A DNA stretch of 64,000 nucleotides. Origin: Lytechinus pictus. Its lineage: Eukaryota > Echinodermata > Echinoidea > Temnopleuroida > Toxopneustidae. The notes under the pieces are model-generated. The model was not told the origin of the DNA, made no database searches, and saw only the letters and a program-made list of their open reading frames with translations. The position numbers were made by a program, and so were the translations under genes. Positions 48,601 through 59,341 of this stretch are shown here, piece after piece. Where the stretch lies: assembly GCF_037042905.1 (NCBI RefSeq), contig NC_087247.1, forward strand, positions 35,667,420 through 35,731,419, given 5' to 3'. Each line of letters begins with the position of its first letter. The first letter of the stretch is position 1.

Positions 48601-50734
48601 ACCAAGTTATGTTAATGGTATTCCGGAAAAAAATGAGAATCGAGCTTAGTCTTTTCTCCAGATCCAGTTAATTAAAACTGGTGGAATTAATGTCTTTGTT
48701 GTCGTTTCAACTTATACGGCGTATATACGCTAAGAGTAAATTGAGAAACAAGCGTAGTCTTTTCTCCAGACCCGGTTACTTAAAACTAAAAACTAAACCC
48801 TGAAGCAATGCGTTCATAGCACAAAAGTGCAAAGTCTTTTTTCCAGACCTGGATAATTAAACAATTACAATATGAGTCCAAAGTCTTTCCTCCAGTCCCG
48901 GCTATTAAAAAATGAATTAAAAAACTTCAAATCTAAGACCAATTTTCTAAAGTTTCACCCATTAAAAAAAATATGTCTTTACCCCACACCCAGTTTTTTT
49001 TTAATAATACTACGACCCCTACAAAACATTGTAATAATGCATGGGTAAAGCAAACATCCTTTCTCCAGACTTGGTTATTATTTGAAAAAAATTAAATAGT
49101 TTTTACAAATATTCTAAAACGAATACCCAATAATCTAATTACTGTGGAATAACATGAAGACCGATTGTCGAAGATCGACTTTCCTCCAGACACAATTTTT
49201 TCAAGACTAAAAAAATCAATAAAACCCAACCCCCAAAACGAATCTTAGAACCAACACTCCTCCAAATTAAGACCATGTATGTAGAAAAGCACATGTTTAG
49301 AGCGTTGTCTTTATTCCAGACCCAGTAATTTAAAAATGATTTAAACAATCTTAAAAACAAAAGACTTTGTCATATTCTTATTCTTGTGGAATAACACGAG
49401 TATTATGCTTAGTCTTTCGTCTAGACCCGATTATTTAAAAGATAAACAAATAATGAAAAAAAATCACAGCTAAGACAAATCTTCAAAATTAAACCCACTT
49501 AAAATGCTTGGGCTTAGAGTGTTGTCTTTACCCCTCACCCAGTTCTCTTTAAAATACAAATTAAGCGAAACATTAATCTTAAAACTTAGACCCCAGCATC
49601 TTCCAAACTATAAAACCCCTGTGATAACGCATACTTAATTTGACCAGACCAGTTTATTATAAAAAAAAACAGAACAAAAAAAAATTAACCCTCTTCCAGG
49701 CTAACATCCTGTAATAAATAATATAATTGAACATTCATTTTTTCTTCCAGGCAAAGAAATTTATAATAAAACACAACATCAAACCTTAGAGCCCGGGGAG
49801 CATTTGATGAAAGGAGTTGTCTGACGTTTTATCTGACACTGGTAGCACTGCTTCTTAGCCAATCAACATCAAGAACAGTTGTCAGATCTGACAACTTGTC
49901 GGACATAAATGTTGATGAAATACTCTTATTTTTGAAATGACAAGTTCTGGAATAAAGAAAACTCTCTAAACTTTTATTTATTGAATGATTCTTAGTTTAA
50001 AGGATAGTTGGGCCTTATATTCTGTTATTCTTTTTTAATGATTTTGGTTATTTTGAAATAATTGGGTCTGGATGAAAGACTACTCCATATTTCCATGTTA
50101 TTCAATTTTGATAAGATTGCAGGGGCTTTGTTATGTTGTTGTTGTTGTTGTGTTTTAAATGACTTTTATAACTGGGTCTGGAGGAAAGACTACGCTATAT
50201 CCCATGTTTTTCAACATAAAAAGGATCGTGGGTCTTTGTTTGCTTTTTTTATTATTACTAATTTATTATTATTATTCATCATTTCTTATTTGAAAGATCT
50301 GGGTCTGGAGGAAAGATTACACTATATTTCCATGTTATTCAACATAAATAGGATCGTGGGTCTTTGTTTGCTTTTTTATTATTACTGATTTATTATTATT
50401 ATTCATTTTTTATTTGAAAGATCTGGGCCTGGAGGAAAGACTATGCTATATTTTCATGTTATTCAACGTAAATAAGATCGTGGGTCTTTGTTTGCTTTTT
50501 TTATTATTACTAATTCATTATCATTATTCATTTGTTATTTGAAAGATCTGGGTCTGGATGAAAGACTACGCTATATTTTCATGTTATTAAACATTTACAA
50601 GAGAGTTGGGGGTCTTTTTTACTTTCCCACCAGTTTTAATTAACTGGGTCTGGAGAAAAGACTAAGCTCGATTCTCATTTTTATTCCACTAGAATATCAT
50701 AATCGTATCTTAGTTTGGACTTATAATAATTTTG

Positions 50735-51440
50735 AAAATACCAGGTCTGGAAAAAGACTTTGGAAGTATATTATAATTTTTTAAACAACCGGGCCTGGAA
50801 AAAATACTTTGGACTTGCATTATAATTTTTGAATTAACCGGGTCTGGAAAAAAGACTTTGGATGTATATTATAATTTTTGAAACAACCGGGTCTGGAAAA
50901 AAGACTTTGGGCGTATATTATAATTTTTTAAACAACTGGGTCTGGAAAAAAGACTTTGGACTTATATTATAATGTTTGAAATGACCGGGTCTGAAAAAAA
51001 GACTTTGGACTTTCATTATAATTTTTGAATTAACCGGGTCTGGAAAAAGACTTTGGACGTATATTATAAATTTTGAATTAACCGGGTCTGAAAAAAAGAC
51101 TTTGGACTTGCATTATAATTTTTGAATTAACCGGGTCTGGAAAAAAAGACTTTGGACGTATATTATAAATTTTTGAATTAACCGGGTCTGGAAAAAAGAC
51201 TTTGGACGTATATTATAATTTTTGAAACAACTGGGTCTGGAAAAAAGACTTTGGATGTATATTATAATTTTTTAAACAACGGGGTCTGGAAAAAAGACTT
51301 TGGACTTGCATTATAATTTTTGAATTAACCGGGTCTGGAAAAAAGACTGGACGTATATTATAATTTTGAAACAACCGGGTCTGGAAAAAGACTTTAGAAT
51401 TGTACTTTAATGTTTTATTAACCGGGTCTGGAAAAAAGAC
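50735..51440. repeat. Right inner module, 49-bp tandem array (inverted)
   Basis: About 14 units of the reverse complement (AACCGGGTCTGGAAAAAAGA, CTTTGGAC). More diverged units of about 120 bp (GGGTCTGGAGGAAAGA) lie at 50040-50660 and pair with 49050-49450. Confidence 0.88.
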
Positions 51441-51518
51441 TTTGCACTTTTGTGCTATATGAACGCATTACTATAGGATTTTAGTTTAGAACAGATTCGC
51501 CAAAAATCCCTTCAAATT

Positions 51519-51737
51519 TATTACATTTGTGGGTAAAGTCATTATTACATTTGTGGGCGATCAAAAATTATTACATTTGTGGGTAAAGTGCATTATTACA
51601 TTTGTGGGTGAAATTATTACATTTGTGGGTAAAGTGTTATTACATTTGTGGGCGTTATTACATTTGTGGGTAAAGTGTTATTACATTTGTGGGCGTTATT
51701 ACATTTGTGGGCGATTATTACATTTGTGGGTGTAACA
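51519..51737. repeat. Right outer module, ten inverted units
   Basis: Ten TTATTACATTTGTGGG units whose spacers repeat the left-arm order exactly when counted from the element edge. Confidence 0.9.
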
Positions 51738-51777
51738 GGGGGGGGGGGGGGGCGACCGCCCCCTGGCTACGCGCCTG

Positions 51778-51785
51778 ATATAATG
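51778..51785. other. 8-bp target duplication ATATAATG, right
   Basis: Exact repeat of 45089-45096 directly after the element end CGCGCCTG. Confidence 0.75.
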
Positions 51786-54400
51786 TAGATTCAAACTTCG
51801 GGTATATGATTTGTGTACATTAGAAGAAAAATATTTTTATCAACAAGTATTTTTTATGTAATATAACTAAGATAGTAGGAGAAATTTGCTGATAGATTTA
51901 ACTTAGCTTTTTTTAAAGGAAATATCTTGAAGACAAATTCATATTGGAATAAATGGGACTAACATGAAAACAGAATAACTATTAAACCCAGGGCTATTAA
52001 ACCATTATAATTTTGATTTCATTTATAATCTTCCGTGGTAGAGAAAAGGGTACCTCCAAATGTAAACGAAATTAAAGATAAATTAATTGAACACAGAAAA
52101 GATGAGAAAAAAGCTTGGAATGGAAAGGGGAACTTTGTCATTTCACCCTAGGAAATGGGAACCCTTTGAAGAATCAGCCCCACAGCCCTCTACCCGGCCC
52201 AGTAGCAGTCCTCCCTGGATGACGTTCGTATCATTATCATTTTTTACTATTTCTTGGTCTTGTTTCTTTTTTATTTAGTGCATTTTGTTTGTTTGTTTTG
52301 TCTTGTTTTTTTTCTCTCTCTCCTTCTTTTCCTTCTGCACTGTAAAAACTGTGGTGTTTAAACTGACGCCAGTTCTTGGCAGGCGAGGTGGCGAGCGAAA
52401 GGCAGCTATGCTCGATTAGTCGCTCTGCATCTTTTACCGCAAAGTTGTTAATTTCTTGCACCCTGGAGGCTATTGCAAAACCTCCAACGCGGTACCTGAA
52501 AGTCTCTCAACACCCTTCCTAATTTCCACGTTGTCATCAGCACCCCAAAACATTCCCTACTTATCATGCATTCTTATGACCACACACACTGATCCCTCCC
52601 TCACACACAAATTCCCCCCCCCCCCACACACACACACACGCCCTCACCCCACACACCCATATCCGCTCACTATCCGAATTGCTGCATGTTTGCAATTCAT
52701 TTCATAAAGTTGTTTGAAAATTGACTATGTGATGTACCCCCCTTCACCTCTATTGCTGGAACGGTTTACAAAATTGCTGATCATCGGATAACTCTTTTAG
52801 GTAATGATCAATCTTATTATAATTCTTATAAAAGTGTATTTGATTTAAATGCATTTTAAATGATTTTTATGGTACATGCTCACGCTTTGATGAAAACTTA
52901 TAGGGGAGTTTCAAAACCGTCCGGAAACCGTCTTCTCCAGAGTATGTGGTGATGCTTTATTTGGGAGAGGGTCGGTGTATTACATCAAAGCCGTTTTGCC
53001 TATTCGATGCCATATTTTCATCACATAACGCTCATTCAGTTTTCATAAAGTCGGAAATATCACACCTTTTGTGTATGTTCTTGTTTACATTGGCACTGTA
53101 CTTTGAACCCCCGGTTTGAACCAAAGAAAAGCATGATATACAATAAAATTTTATATTAAAAAAATACAACATTATAGGTATAAGAAGAGAGAATATTAGA
53201 TACGCATTAAATATTGAGTGTGACAAACATAATGCCTGATTTAACTTTTTAACCCTTTTTGTCATTTCCCCACAAAATACTCTTAAATATTTGCTCTCCA
53301 TTTCATTTTTAAAAAGATATTTCAAATATTTCTTTAAAAATTTGAATTTCTTTTTTGTTGTTGTTGAAAACTTGTAGTGAAGGTTAATTAATTAATTTTT
53401 ATATTTAAAAAAGGATATATTGTTGTGTCCATTACCACCGTGCCTACCAATTCCAATGTCTTTATAACTTATATCAACATTTTTAATATTTAGATATGTG
53501 TTAACACAAAATTTACTGAACTTTACCCAAAAGGGTCTAGATTATTGACAATCGTAAAATGGGTGGTAATAATTATCCATAGTAAAACACAAATGGAGGT
53601 TCTGCCAATTTACCGAAACAGATATCCAATTGACATCAAAAGTTTAATATTTAAAGTTGAATTAAGCTAAACGAAATTATTCAATGAAAGTAACATTTTC
53701 TTTCCATATATTTTTCAAAACCAGCTTTTCTTTTAAATAAAGTGACCAATATTATTCAACATTTGGGGTTATAAATTTTTATCCACTGAATAATTTTATA
53801 ACATTTTAGAACGTTTGTCAGATAAAGATGTAGTTCAGGAATAAATTTCCATCGAAAAAATTGTGATCCTTGTTTTCAAATAGATTTTTTACCAAACAGT
53901 TTTCCAGCGGTGATAAGTATCACATCATCGGCAATGTAAACGTACGTAGGTATTATTGTAAATGTGTACATAAACTACTATCTTTCAGTTGCAGGCTTAT
54001 CAAGATTTTCTCTTCTTTTCCTTAGCTTCGAATAACCTGTTTTAAATCACTTATTCTCTGAAACAATCATTTTTAATGATTTTTTCAAAACGTGAAAATA
54101 TACCTGATGAAATATTTCTACGTGGTTTAACAATTTGGACTTTATACTCTTTTCCTATAACGTTCATAAATGATTTTTTTAGAGTGATTACCATTTGATA
54201 TTGTGTTTCATTAACCCAGCATGTATGCTATCAAAATGATGATTATCAATAATATCTGGACAATATCATTGATGGGAATCACATAAATGATTTGGAAAAG
54301 GGGAATCTTGTTGTCAACATAACAATGTCTTGCCTATTTACTTCCAACAGAATATAATGAAAAAATGAAAATTAATGTGTACTGCCGATGTTCGATCGGC
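51786..54400. other. Intergenic region, no gene recognised
   Basis: AT-rich sequence with a C-run and CA microsatellite near 52615-52640. I see no exon or clear repeat structure. Confidence 0.4.
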
Positions 54401-54402
54401 CC

Positions 54403-54408
54403 TTTATT
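54403..54408 (-). promoter_or_regulatory. Candidate polyadenylation signal of the GTPase gene
   Basis: TTTATT on the + strand is AATAAA on the minus strand, about 130 nt after the stop of the GTPase frame. Confidence 0.4.
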
Positions 54409-54538
54409 ATTACAAAATAAGTAATTTGAATACCAACGTAAATCGTGAGTTCACAACTTATCAGTCCACTGCTTCGAATGTCACTTCTCAGAAGAAAGTT
54501 TCTTCTGCGTCTCAATAGATCAACTCAATAATAAGTGG

Positions 54539-55171
54539 TCAGTTTGGGAAATTGGTCATCTTTCTGGCTAAACTTCGAATCCTTGTTAAAAAACTTGATC
54601 CTCTCTTTCTTTGAACACTGCATACCATGGGCGAAGAATCTTTTGGTGAGTTGAAATCCATGGCACATATTAAGGACAGACTTCTTATGAAGATTTCTTC
54701 GATCGAGTCCTCTTCTTTGGCAGAGCTTTCCATTTGATATGTGTTCCACTGACAAAACATAAGTTCAGCTTCAGCCTGTTCAACACGTCTTCCAAGATCA
54801 TTCTTGTTGGCAACGACCACGATGGGCATTCCGGGACCTCTCGTTTTTGCTATTTCATCGCAGGTTTCAAGAGCTTTATGGTAAGACGAGGTATCATCAG
54901 TTGAGTAAACGACGACGAATAAATCACCATTGTTAAGAGCCAGTTGATGCATTGCTGGAAAGTAAAAGCTGCCACCGGTGTCAAGAATTTGTAGTTTTAT
55001 CTCTTTGCCTTGGTAGTCAATCGGCCTCTCGAACATATCTTCAACTGTTGGGGTGTAATGTTCTGAGAAAGATTGGCTGATGAAACGTCTGATGATTGCT
55101 GACTTGCCAACTTGTGCAGCACCGAAGAAAACAAGCCTCTTTGCTAGAACAGGCAGACGTGAAGTAGGCAT
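54539..55171 (-). CDS. Ras-superfamily small GTPase, Ras-dva/RASD-like, single exon
   Basis: This 210-residue protein keeps the G-domain motifs: P-loop GAAQVGKS (17-24), switch I YTPTVED (39-45), DTGGS (64-68), NKND (122-125) and SSAKE (149-153). The FPAM sequence just after DTGGS is shared with Ras-dva and RASD proteins. The positions equal to Ras Gly12, Gly13 and Gln61 are Ala, Gln and Ser, so intrinsic GTP hydrolysis is probably low or GAP-independent. There is no C-terminal CaaX box. The tail is basic (QRKRGSSFLTRIRSLARK) and may bind membranes by charge. The frame has no introns, unlike the neighbouring genes, which suggests either an old retrocopy or a naturally intronless family member. 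It probably acts as a signalling switch at the membrane or in the cytoplasm. Family placement is moderate; the GTPase fold is certain. Confidence 0.85.
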   Translation of the reverse strand: MPTSRLPVLAKRLVFFGAAQVGKSAIIRRFISQSFSEHYTPTVEDMFERPIDYQGKEIKLQILDTGGSFYFPAMHQLALNNGDLFVVVYSTDDTSSYHKALETCDEIAKTRGPGMPIVVVANKNDLGRRVEQAEAELMFCQWNTYQMESSAKEEDSIEEIFIRSLSLICAMDFNSPKDSSPMVCSVQRKRGSSFLTRIRSLARKMTNFPN

Positions 55172-55270
55172 GATGAAAGATCTACACTTTCTATCCTATT
55201 CTGAATTATGGGTTTCCTCAACTTTCAAAGGATTCAGCACCCTATAAGAAATAGCGCATAATTCCTTCCA

Positions 55271-55280
55271 ATATATAGCT
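55271..55280 (-). promoter_or_regulatory. Possible TATA-like element upstream of the GTPase
   Basis: On the minus strand the sequence reads AGCTATATAT about 100 nt before the ATG. The match is by composition and position only. Confidence 0.25.
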
Positions 55281-55289
55281 AAATCTCTG

Positions 55290-56262
55290 TTCAAGATATT
55301 GCTAGTAAACGTGATATGACCAATCACTCATCAGGAACTATTTTGCATTATCATAACGTGCTTGCAATTAAAGGCAGAATAACCTCCCACGCATCTTTTA
55401 TATGTATTCAGAATTGATAAAAACAATATGAAATTGTAGGTGGACATTGCCGTTTGTGTGTTGACAGCGGTATAATCGCGGACATGTGCTGGAAGGGACA
55501 GGCCGGGTTGTGAACTTGTGACAGGGGACGTCGGTCCGTGTTTCAGATAGTTTTTTTTTAGGAAGGGGGTGGGGGGGGGGGACAAAAGTAAAATCTATGT
55601 CCCAAACCCTCGGTAAATTTTATATCATTGTACAGAGTCCTACGCGTAAATTAAGCGTGATGAATACTTTGACAATTATTTTATATGCTTAGTAATTTTA
55701 AGTCAAATTTAATGGTGGTAGATTGCTTTCCAATGTTGTTTGAAACCTTTATGTGCATTGCCAGTATTTATATTTTCACTTAAATGCGACGTACCCCCCC
55801 CCCCCTCCCCAGATCGATGCCTCTTGTTGTGACTGCATACTATAGGATTTTACAAATTGCATTACATGAAAATGATGAATCGGAGTACGGGAGAATGGCC
55901 TTAACTTTGGTACAATAGCCAACTCCTTTTCTTCTGTGGGGCGCATGAGCCATATACATTATAGTTAATATTCACAAATTAATAAACATGCAGCCACGTA
56001 TCTCTTGCGTTCAGCGTAACAGCAAATACAATAACTGCAGCCTCCGCGTAGATTATAGGCTAGCGTAAATCAGGTCCGAGCAGTTGGGGGATGTAGCAAT
56101 ATAGTGACCTAAAAATTCAAAATTTTGGGGACACCGGCCCCCACACCAAGTGGATTTGGATTTGTTGGGATATTAAGTAATGATTTGCAGTTGGTATCGA
56201 GCAAAAAAAATGTCAGCAGTTGGAATGCATGATGCTGTCCAATTTTTTTTAGTGGTCTGTAG
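55290..56262. other. Intergenic region between divergent genes
   Basis: No exon is seen. G-runs (55565-55580) and a C-run (55795-55806) occur. The promoters of the GTPase and possibly ACTR8 would face away from each other across 55.2-57.7 kb. Confidence 0.4.
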
Positions 56263-56448
56263 CCAGCGGCGGACCAAGGATTTTCCAAAAGGGGGGCACA
56301 AAAAAAGTTTTCAACCAAAAATTAAGTACATTTCGTTCACAAAAAAATTGACAAGCAAAAAAAAAGAAAAAAAGGTCCTCACTTTCAAAGGGGGAGGGGG
56401 GAGGCACGCGAGCCGGCTGTGCCCCCACCCTCCTTGGATCCGCCAGTG
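56263..56448. repeat. MITE with CACTGGCGGATCC-type ends, copy 2
   Basis: The right end, reversed, is CACTGGCGGATCCAAGG and the left end is CCAGCGGCGGACCAAGG. It is the same family as 44498-44694, in opposite orientation. Confidence 0.75.
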
Positions 56449-56858
56449 TGCATGTGTAGCTATCACATCAAGGCCAATGTAGGCTAGTATTGTAAACGTT
56501 AGAGTTAAAGGCTTATTAAGCTTGTTTTCGATTACATATCGTAAAAGGAATGAATAATAATGAATTACAGTAAAGATCAATATCAGAGCAAGCGAAGGGA
56601 GTGAAATAATTTTCAATAGTTGGAAAAGATGACCAAATTCGTCTTAAGGGGTGTGTAATATTAGCGAGTGAGCGGAGCGAGTCTTGAAAAAGCCAGTTGT
56701 TTAAGATAGATGCATTAACAGAGAATAATAAGGGTAATCAATAATTTAAACTGTAGAAGAAAAAGCAATATAAAGAGAAAATAAGGATTAAACAGTCTCG
56801 ACTTGGTTCAATGAAAAAATGGGATCATGATATCATTATCACCAAAAAAAAAAATAGC

Positions 56859-57498
56859 AATCTCAAAAATAAAGAAACTCTCAGAAATAATGTAGTATCT
56901 CAGAAATACATGTAGTCTTTCAGAAATAAATGCAGTCTCTCAGACTCTTTCAGAATAAATTATTTTTGTGATAACATATATTCCTGCAAAAGCATGCAAA
57001 TCTGTGATTGTGTTTATTTCCAAGAATTGTTTTAATTCTGCTTAAACTTCAGTGATTCTGCGGTTGTCTTTATTTCTGTGGTTGCTTTTATTTCTGTAGT
57101 TATCTTTATTTCTAGAGTTTTCTTATTAAATTTGTGAGAATATATATATTTGAACGATGACATTAATTTGTAAAATATACTGCTATTTCAATTACGATAG
57201 TTTTTTCTGAATGAGTCTTATATTTCTATATTTTATCTATGATTAACAAGATTTATTTCTGAGTTGTCTTTTATTTCTCAATTATATCCATTTCTGGTTA
57301 AATACTTTTATTTCTGACTTATGCAATGTATTCATTTCTGAATGTTATATTTCTGAGATACTACTTTTATTTCTGAGGAAGTTAATTCATTTCTAAGAAA
57401 CGGCAATTTTTTTCTGAGAGACTGCATTTATTTCTGAAAGACTACATGTATTCCTGAGATACTACATTTATTCTGAGAGTTTCTTTATTTTTGAGATT
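56859..57498. mobile_element. 640-bp foldback element with TCTCAGAAATAAATG repeat arms
   Basis: The left arm runs AATCTCAAAAATAAAG, then CTCTCAGAAATAATG and variants (TATCTCAGAAATACATG, TCTTTCAGAAATAAATGC). The right arm, reversed, gives the same modules in the same order. Each arm is therefore made of short direct repeats of about 15-18 bp. The centre also has loose TTTATTTCTG units. It lies about 190 bp upstream of the candidate ACTR8 start. Confidence 0.75.
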
Positions 57499-57685
57499 AT
57501 TAATTTTGGCCCTTTTACCTGCCCATACACTTCATCGTTTCAATTTTGCTCGATTCAAAATTGGACTCATTGGAGCCACCATCTGCCCATCGCAGGCCAT
57601 ATCTGTTGAAGTGAAAATCAACAAGGAGCTGAAGCCGAAGTTAGTTAGATTCATCTAACGTTAGACTTAGACCCTCTAATTCGAG

Positions 57686-57694
57686 ATGGCCGAG
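57686..57694 (+). CDS. ACTR8: Candidate first coding exon of ACTR8 (Met-Ala-Glu)
   Basis: ATGGCCGAG is followed directly by GTGAGT, a strong donor, and would join 63591 in phase 0 to give MAEPLHQSSVIVIHPGS. No stronger start is seen between here and the exon. Human ACTR8 has a longer N-terminus before the matching IVIHPGS, so another start or an extra exon is possible. The intron would be 5.9 kb. Confidence 0.4.
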
Positions 57695-57806
57695 GTGAGT
57701 AAACCAATAATATGGGCTTTTCACTCTTGGTCTCACTCGCTCTTTGTTTTTGCCTTTTTAGTGATAAAATTCCAAAGTCTAAGCAAATAAGCAGGCAGCG
57801 TGTCTC

Positions 57807-57815
57807 GGGCCTAGC
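57807..57815. other. 9-bp target duplication GGGCCTAGC, left (element A)
   Basis: GGGCCTAGC directly precedes TAACCCAGGGAGC and is repeated exactly at 59660-59668. Confidence 0.85.
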
Positions 57816-57895
57816 TAACCCAGGGAGCTCCGGCCCGCGCAGCGGGCCGGAGCCCAGGAGCTTACCGTGTATTTTACCATACTCACGGGACTAGG

Positions 57896-58423
57896 TAACC
57901 CAGAGAGCTCCCGCCCGCGCAGCGGGCGGGAGCCCAGAAGCTCACAGTGTATTCTACCATTGCCACCGGACAAGGGTGATTTATGGTCTAAATATTTCTC
58001 CAAATGAATTGTGAAAACAAAAAGTGTACAATTACCACGATTATATGGATGAAGGTCTAGCGAGTGGCAGATTCCTGACATCTGAGCACAGTCTGGAACC
58101 TAAAAAAAAACAAAAGTTCTTTCCTTCTACCCAGTCTCGATCGGCCGTTTTGTTATGATTTTTAACAAAAATGGCCGATCGAGACGGGGTAGAAGCAGAG
58201 AACTTTTCGTTTTTTTGAGGTTCCAGACTGTGCTCAGATGTCAGGAATCTGCCACTCGCTAGACCTTCATCCATATAATCGTGGTAATTGTACACTTTTT
58301 GTTTTCACAATTCATTTGGAGAAATATTTAGACCATAAATCACCCTTGTCCGGTGGCAATGGTAGAATACACTGTGAGCTTCTGGGCTCCCGCCCGCTGC
58401 GCGGACGGGAGCTCTCTGGGTTA
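57896..58423. mobile_element. Foldback element B, same family as A, nested in A's left arm
   Basis: The ends are TAACCCAGAGAGCTCCCG on both sides, with the 9-bp duplication GGGACTAGG at 57887-57895 and 58424-58432. Its subterminal hairpin is GCTCCCGCCCGC with GCGGGCGGGAGC. The arms pair almost along the whole length and meet near 58150-58180 (CGATCGGCC around TTGTTA). Confidence 0.9.
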
Positions 58424-58578
58424 GGGACTAGGGTGATTTATGGTCTAAATATTTCTCCTAGTGAATTGTGAAAACAGAAATTATGCACTTACCACGATTA
58501 TATGGATGAAGGTCTAACGAGTGGCAGTTTCTTGACATCTGGGCACAAACTGGAACCTCAAAAAAACGAAAAGTTCTC

Positions 58579-59341
58579 GGCGCTAGTGTAGTTTCGCACC
58601 TCCCCGTTTAATAATGGTTTTCAAACATGTACAATCTCACCCTAAATAATTCACAACCTAAAATACTTGCATCTGAGCCTCCAAAGTCCAGTAGAAGTTG
58701 AATATTTGCAGTTTTGACACTTTTTTACAAAGTTTTACACCTATTTAGGAATCACTCGGTCGCTTGATCAAGCTCAGCGCTGCACATAAGCAGTCGGTAC
58801 GCGTACAGTACGTACCACCTAGTGAAGTGCAAGAAGAGCGAGTTTTTCTATGGTATCTTCAAAAAGATTTTTTCCCCTCTTTCAGCTTGCACCAAGTATT
58901 ACGGTAGTGGTTGTGCAGAGTGGTTGATGTTTGTTGTGTGAAGGTATGTGTGTGGGGTGTGCGTGTGTGTGATTTTTTGAATGAAATAAGAAATGTGAAA
59001 AATGTGAATACACGTAGATTTAGCGATGAAAATAAGCTGAAAGAGGGGAAAAAATCTTTTTGAAGATACCATAGAAAAATTCGCTCTTCTTGCACTTCAC
59101 TAGGTGGTACATACTGTACGCGTACCGACTGCTTATATGTGCAGCGCTGAGCTTCAAGCGACCGAGTGATTTCGAAATAGGTGTAAAACTTTGTTTAAAA
59201 AAGTGTCAAAACGGCAAATATTCAACTTCTACTGGACTTTGGAGGCTCAGATGCAAGTATTTTAGGTTGTGAATTATTTAGGGTGAGATTGTACATGTTT
59301 GAAAACCATTAAACGGGGAGGTGCGAAACTACACTAGCGCC
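58579..59341. mobile_element. Foldback element C, nested in A, 8-bp TSD
   Basis: The ends are GGCGCTAGTGTAGTTTCGCA on both sides and AAGTTCTC flanks it exactly (58571-58578 and 59342-59349). The arms are about 340 bp long and include GGTACGCGTACAGTACGTAC and GCACTTCACTAGG phrases. The ends and the 8-bp duplication show a family different from A and B. Confidence 0.88.

Larger units (their letters stand above)
47474..51737. mobile_element. 4.26-kb foldback element with modular, mirror-ordered repeat arms
   Basis: The ends are TGTTGCACCCAC and, reversed, TGTTACACCCAC. The outer module of each arm has ten CCCACAAATGTAATAA units whose spacers appear in the same order on both sides, counted from the edge. 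Next comes a unique 60-bp block (GAATCCGTTCTATACTAA and ATGCGTTCATA). Then comes a 49-bp tandem array containing AAAGTCTTTTTTCCAG and ACCCGGTT, about 17 copies on the left and 14 on the right, and then more diverged relatives toward the middle near 49600-49900. G-runs of 12 and 15 bases flank the ends, so an 8-G target duplication is possible but not provable. No coding capacity is seen. Confidence 0.88.
45097..51777. mobile_element. 6.7-kb composite hAT-like or TU-like element with 8-bp TSD
   Basis: The left end is CAACCGCGTAGCCAGG and the right end, reversed, is CAGGCGCGTAGCCAGG. An exact 8-bp duplication (ATATAATG) lies outside both ends. An 8-bp duplication with CA...-starting ends fits hAT elements; TU foldback elements were also described with 8-bp duplications. 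Inside are a TTAA-flanked MITE (45196-45685), a 15-bp minisatellite (about 45942-46108) and a 4.26-kb foldback element (47474-51737). No transposase frame is seen. If the two nested elements are removed, about 1.9 kb remains. Confidence 0.7.
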
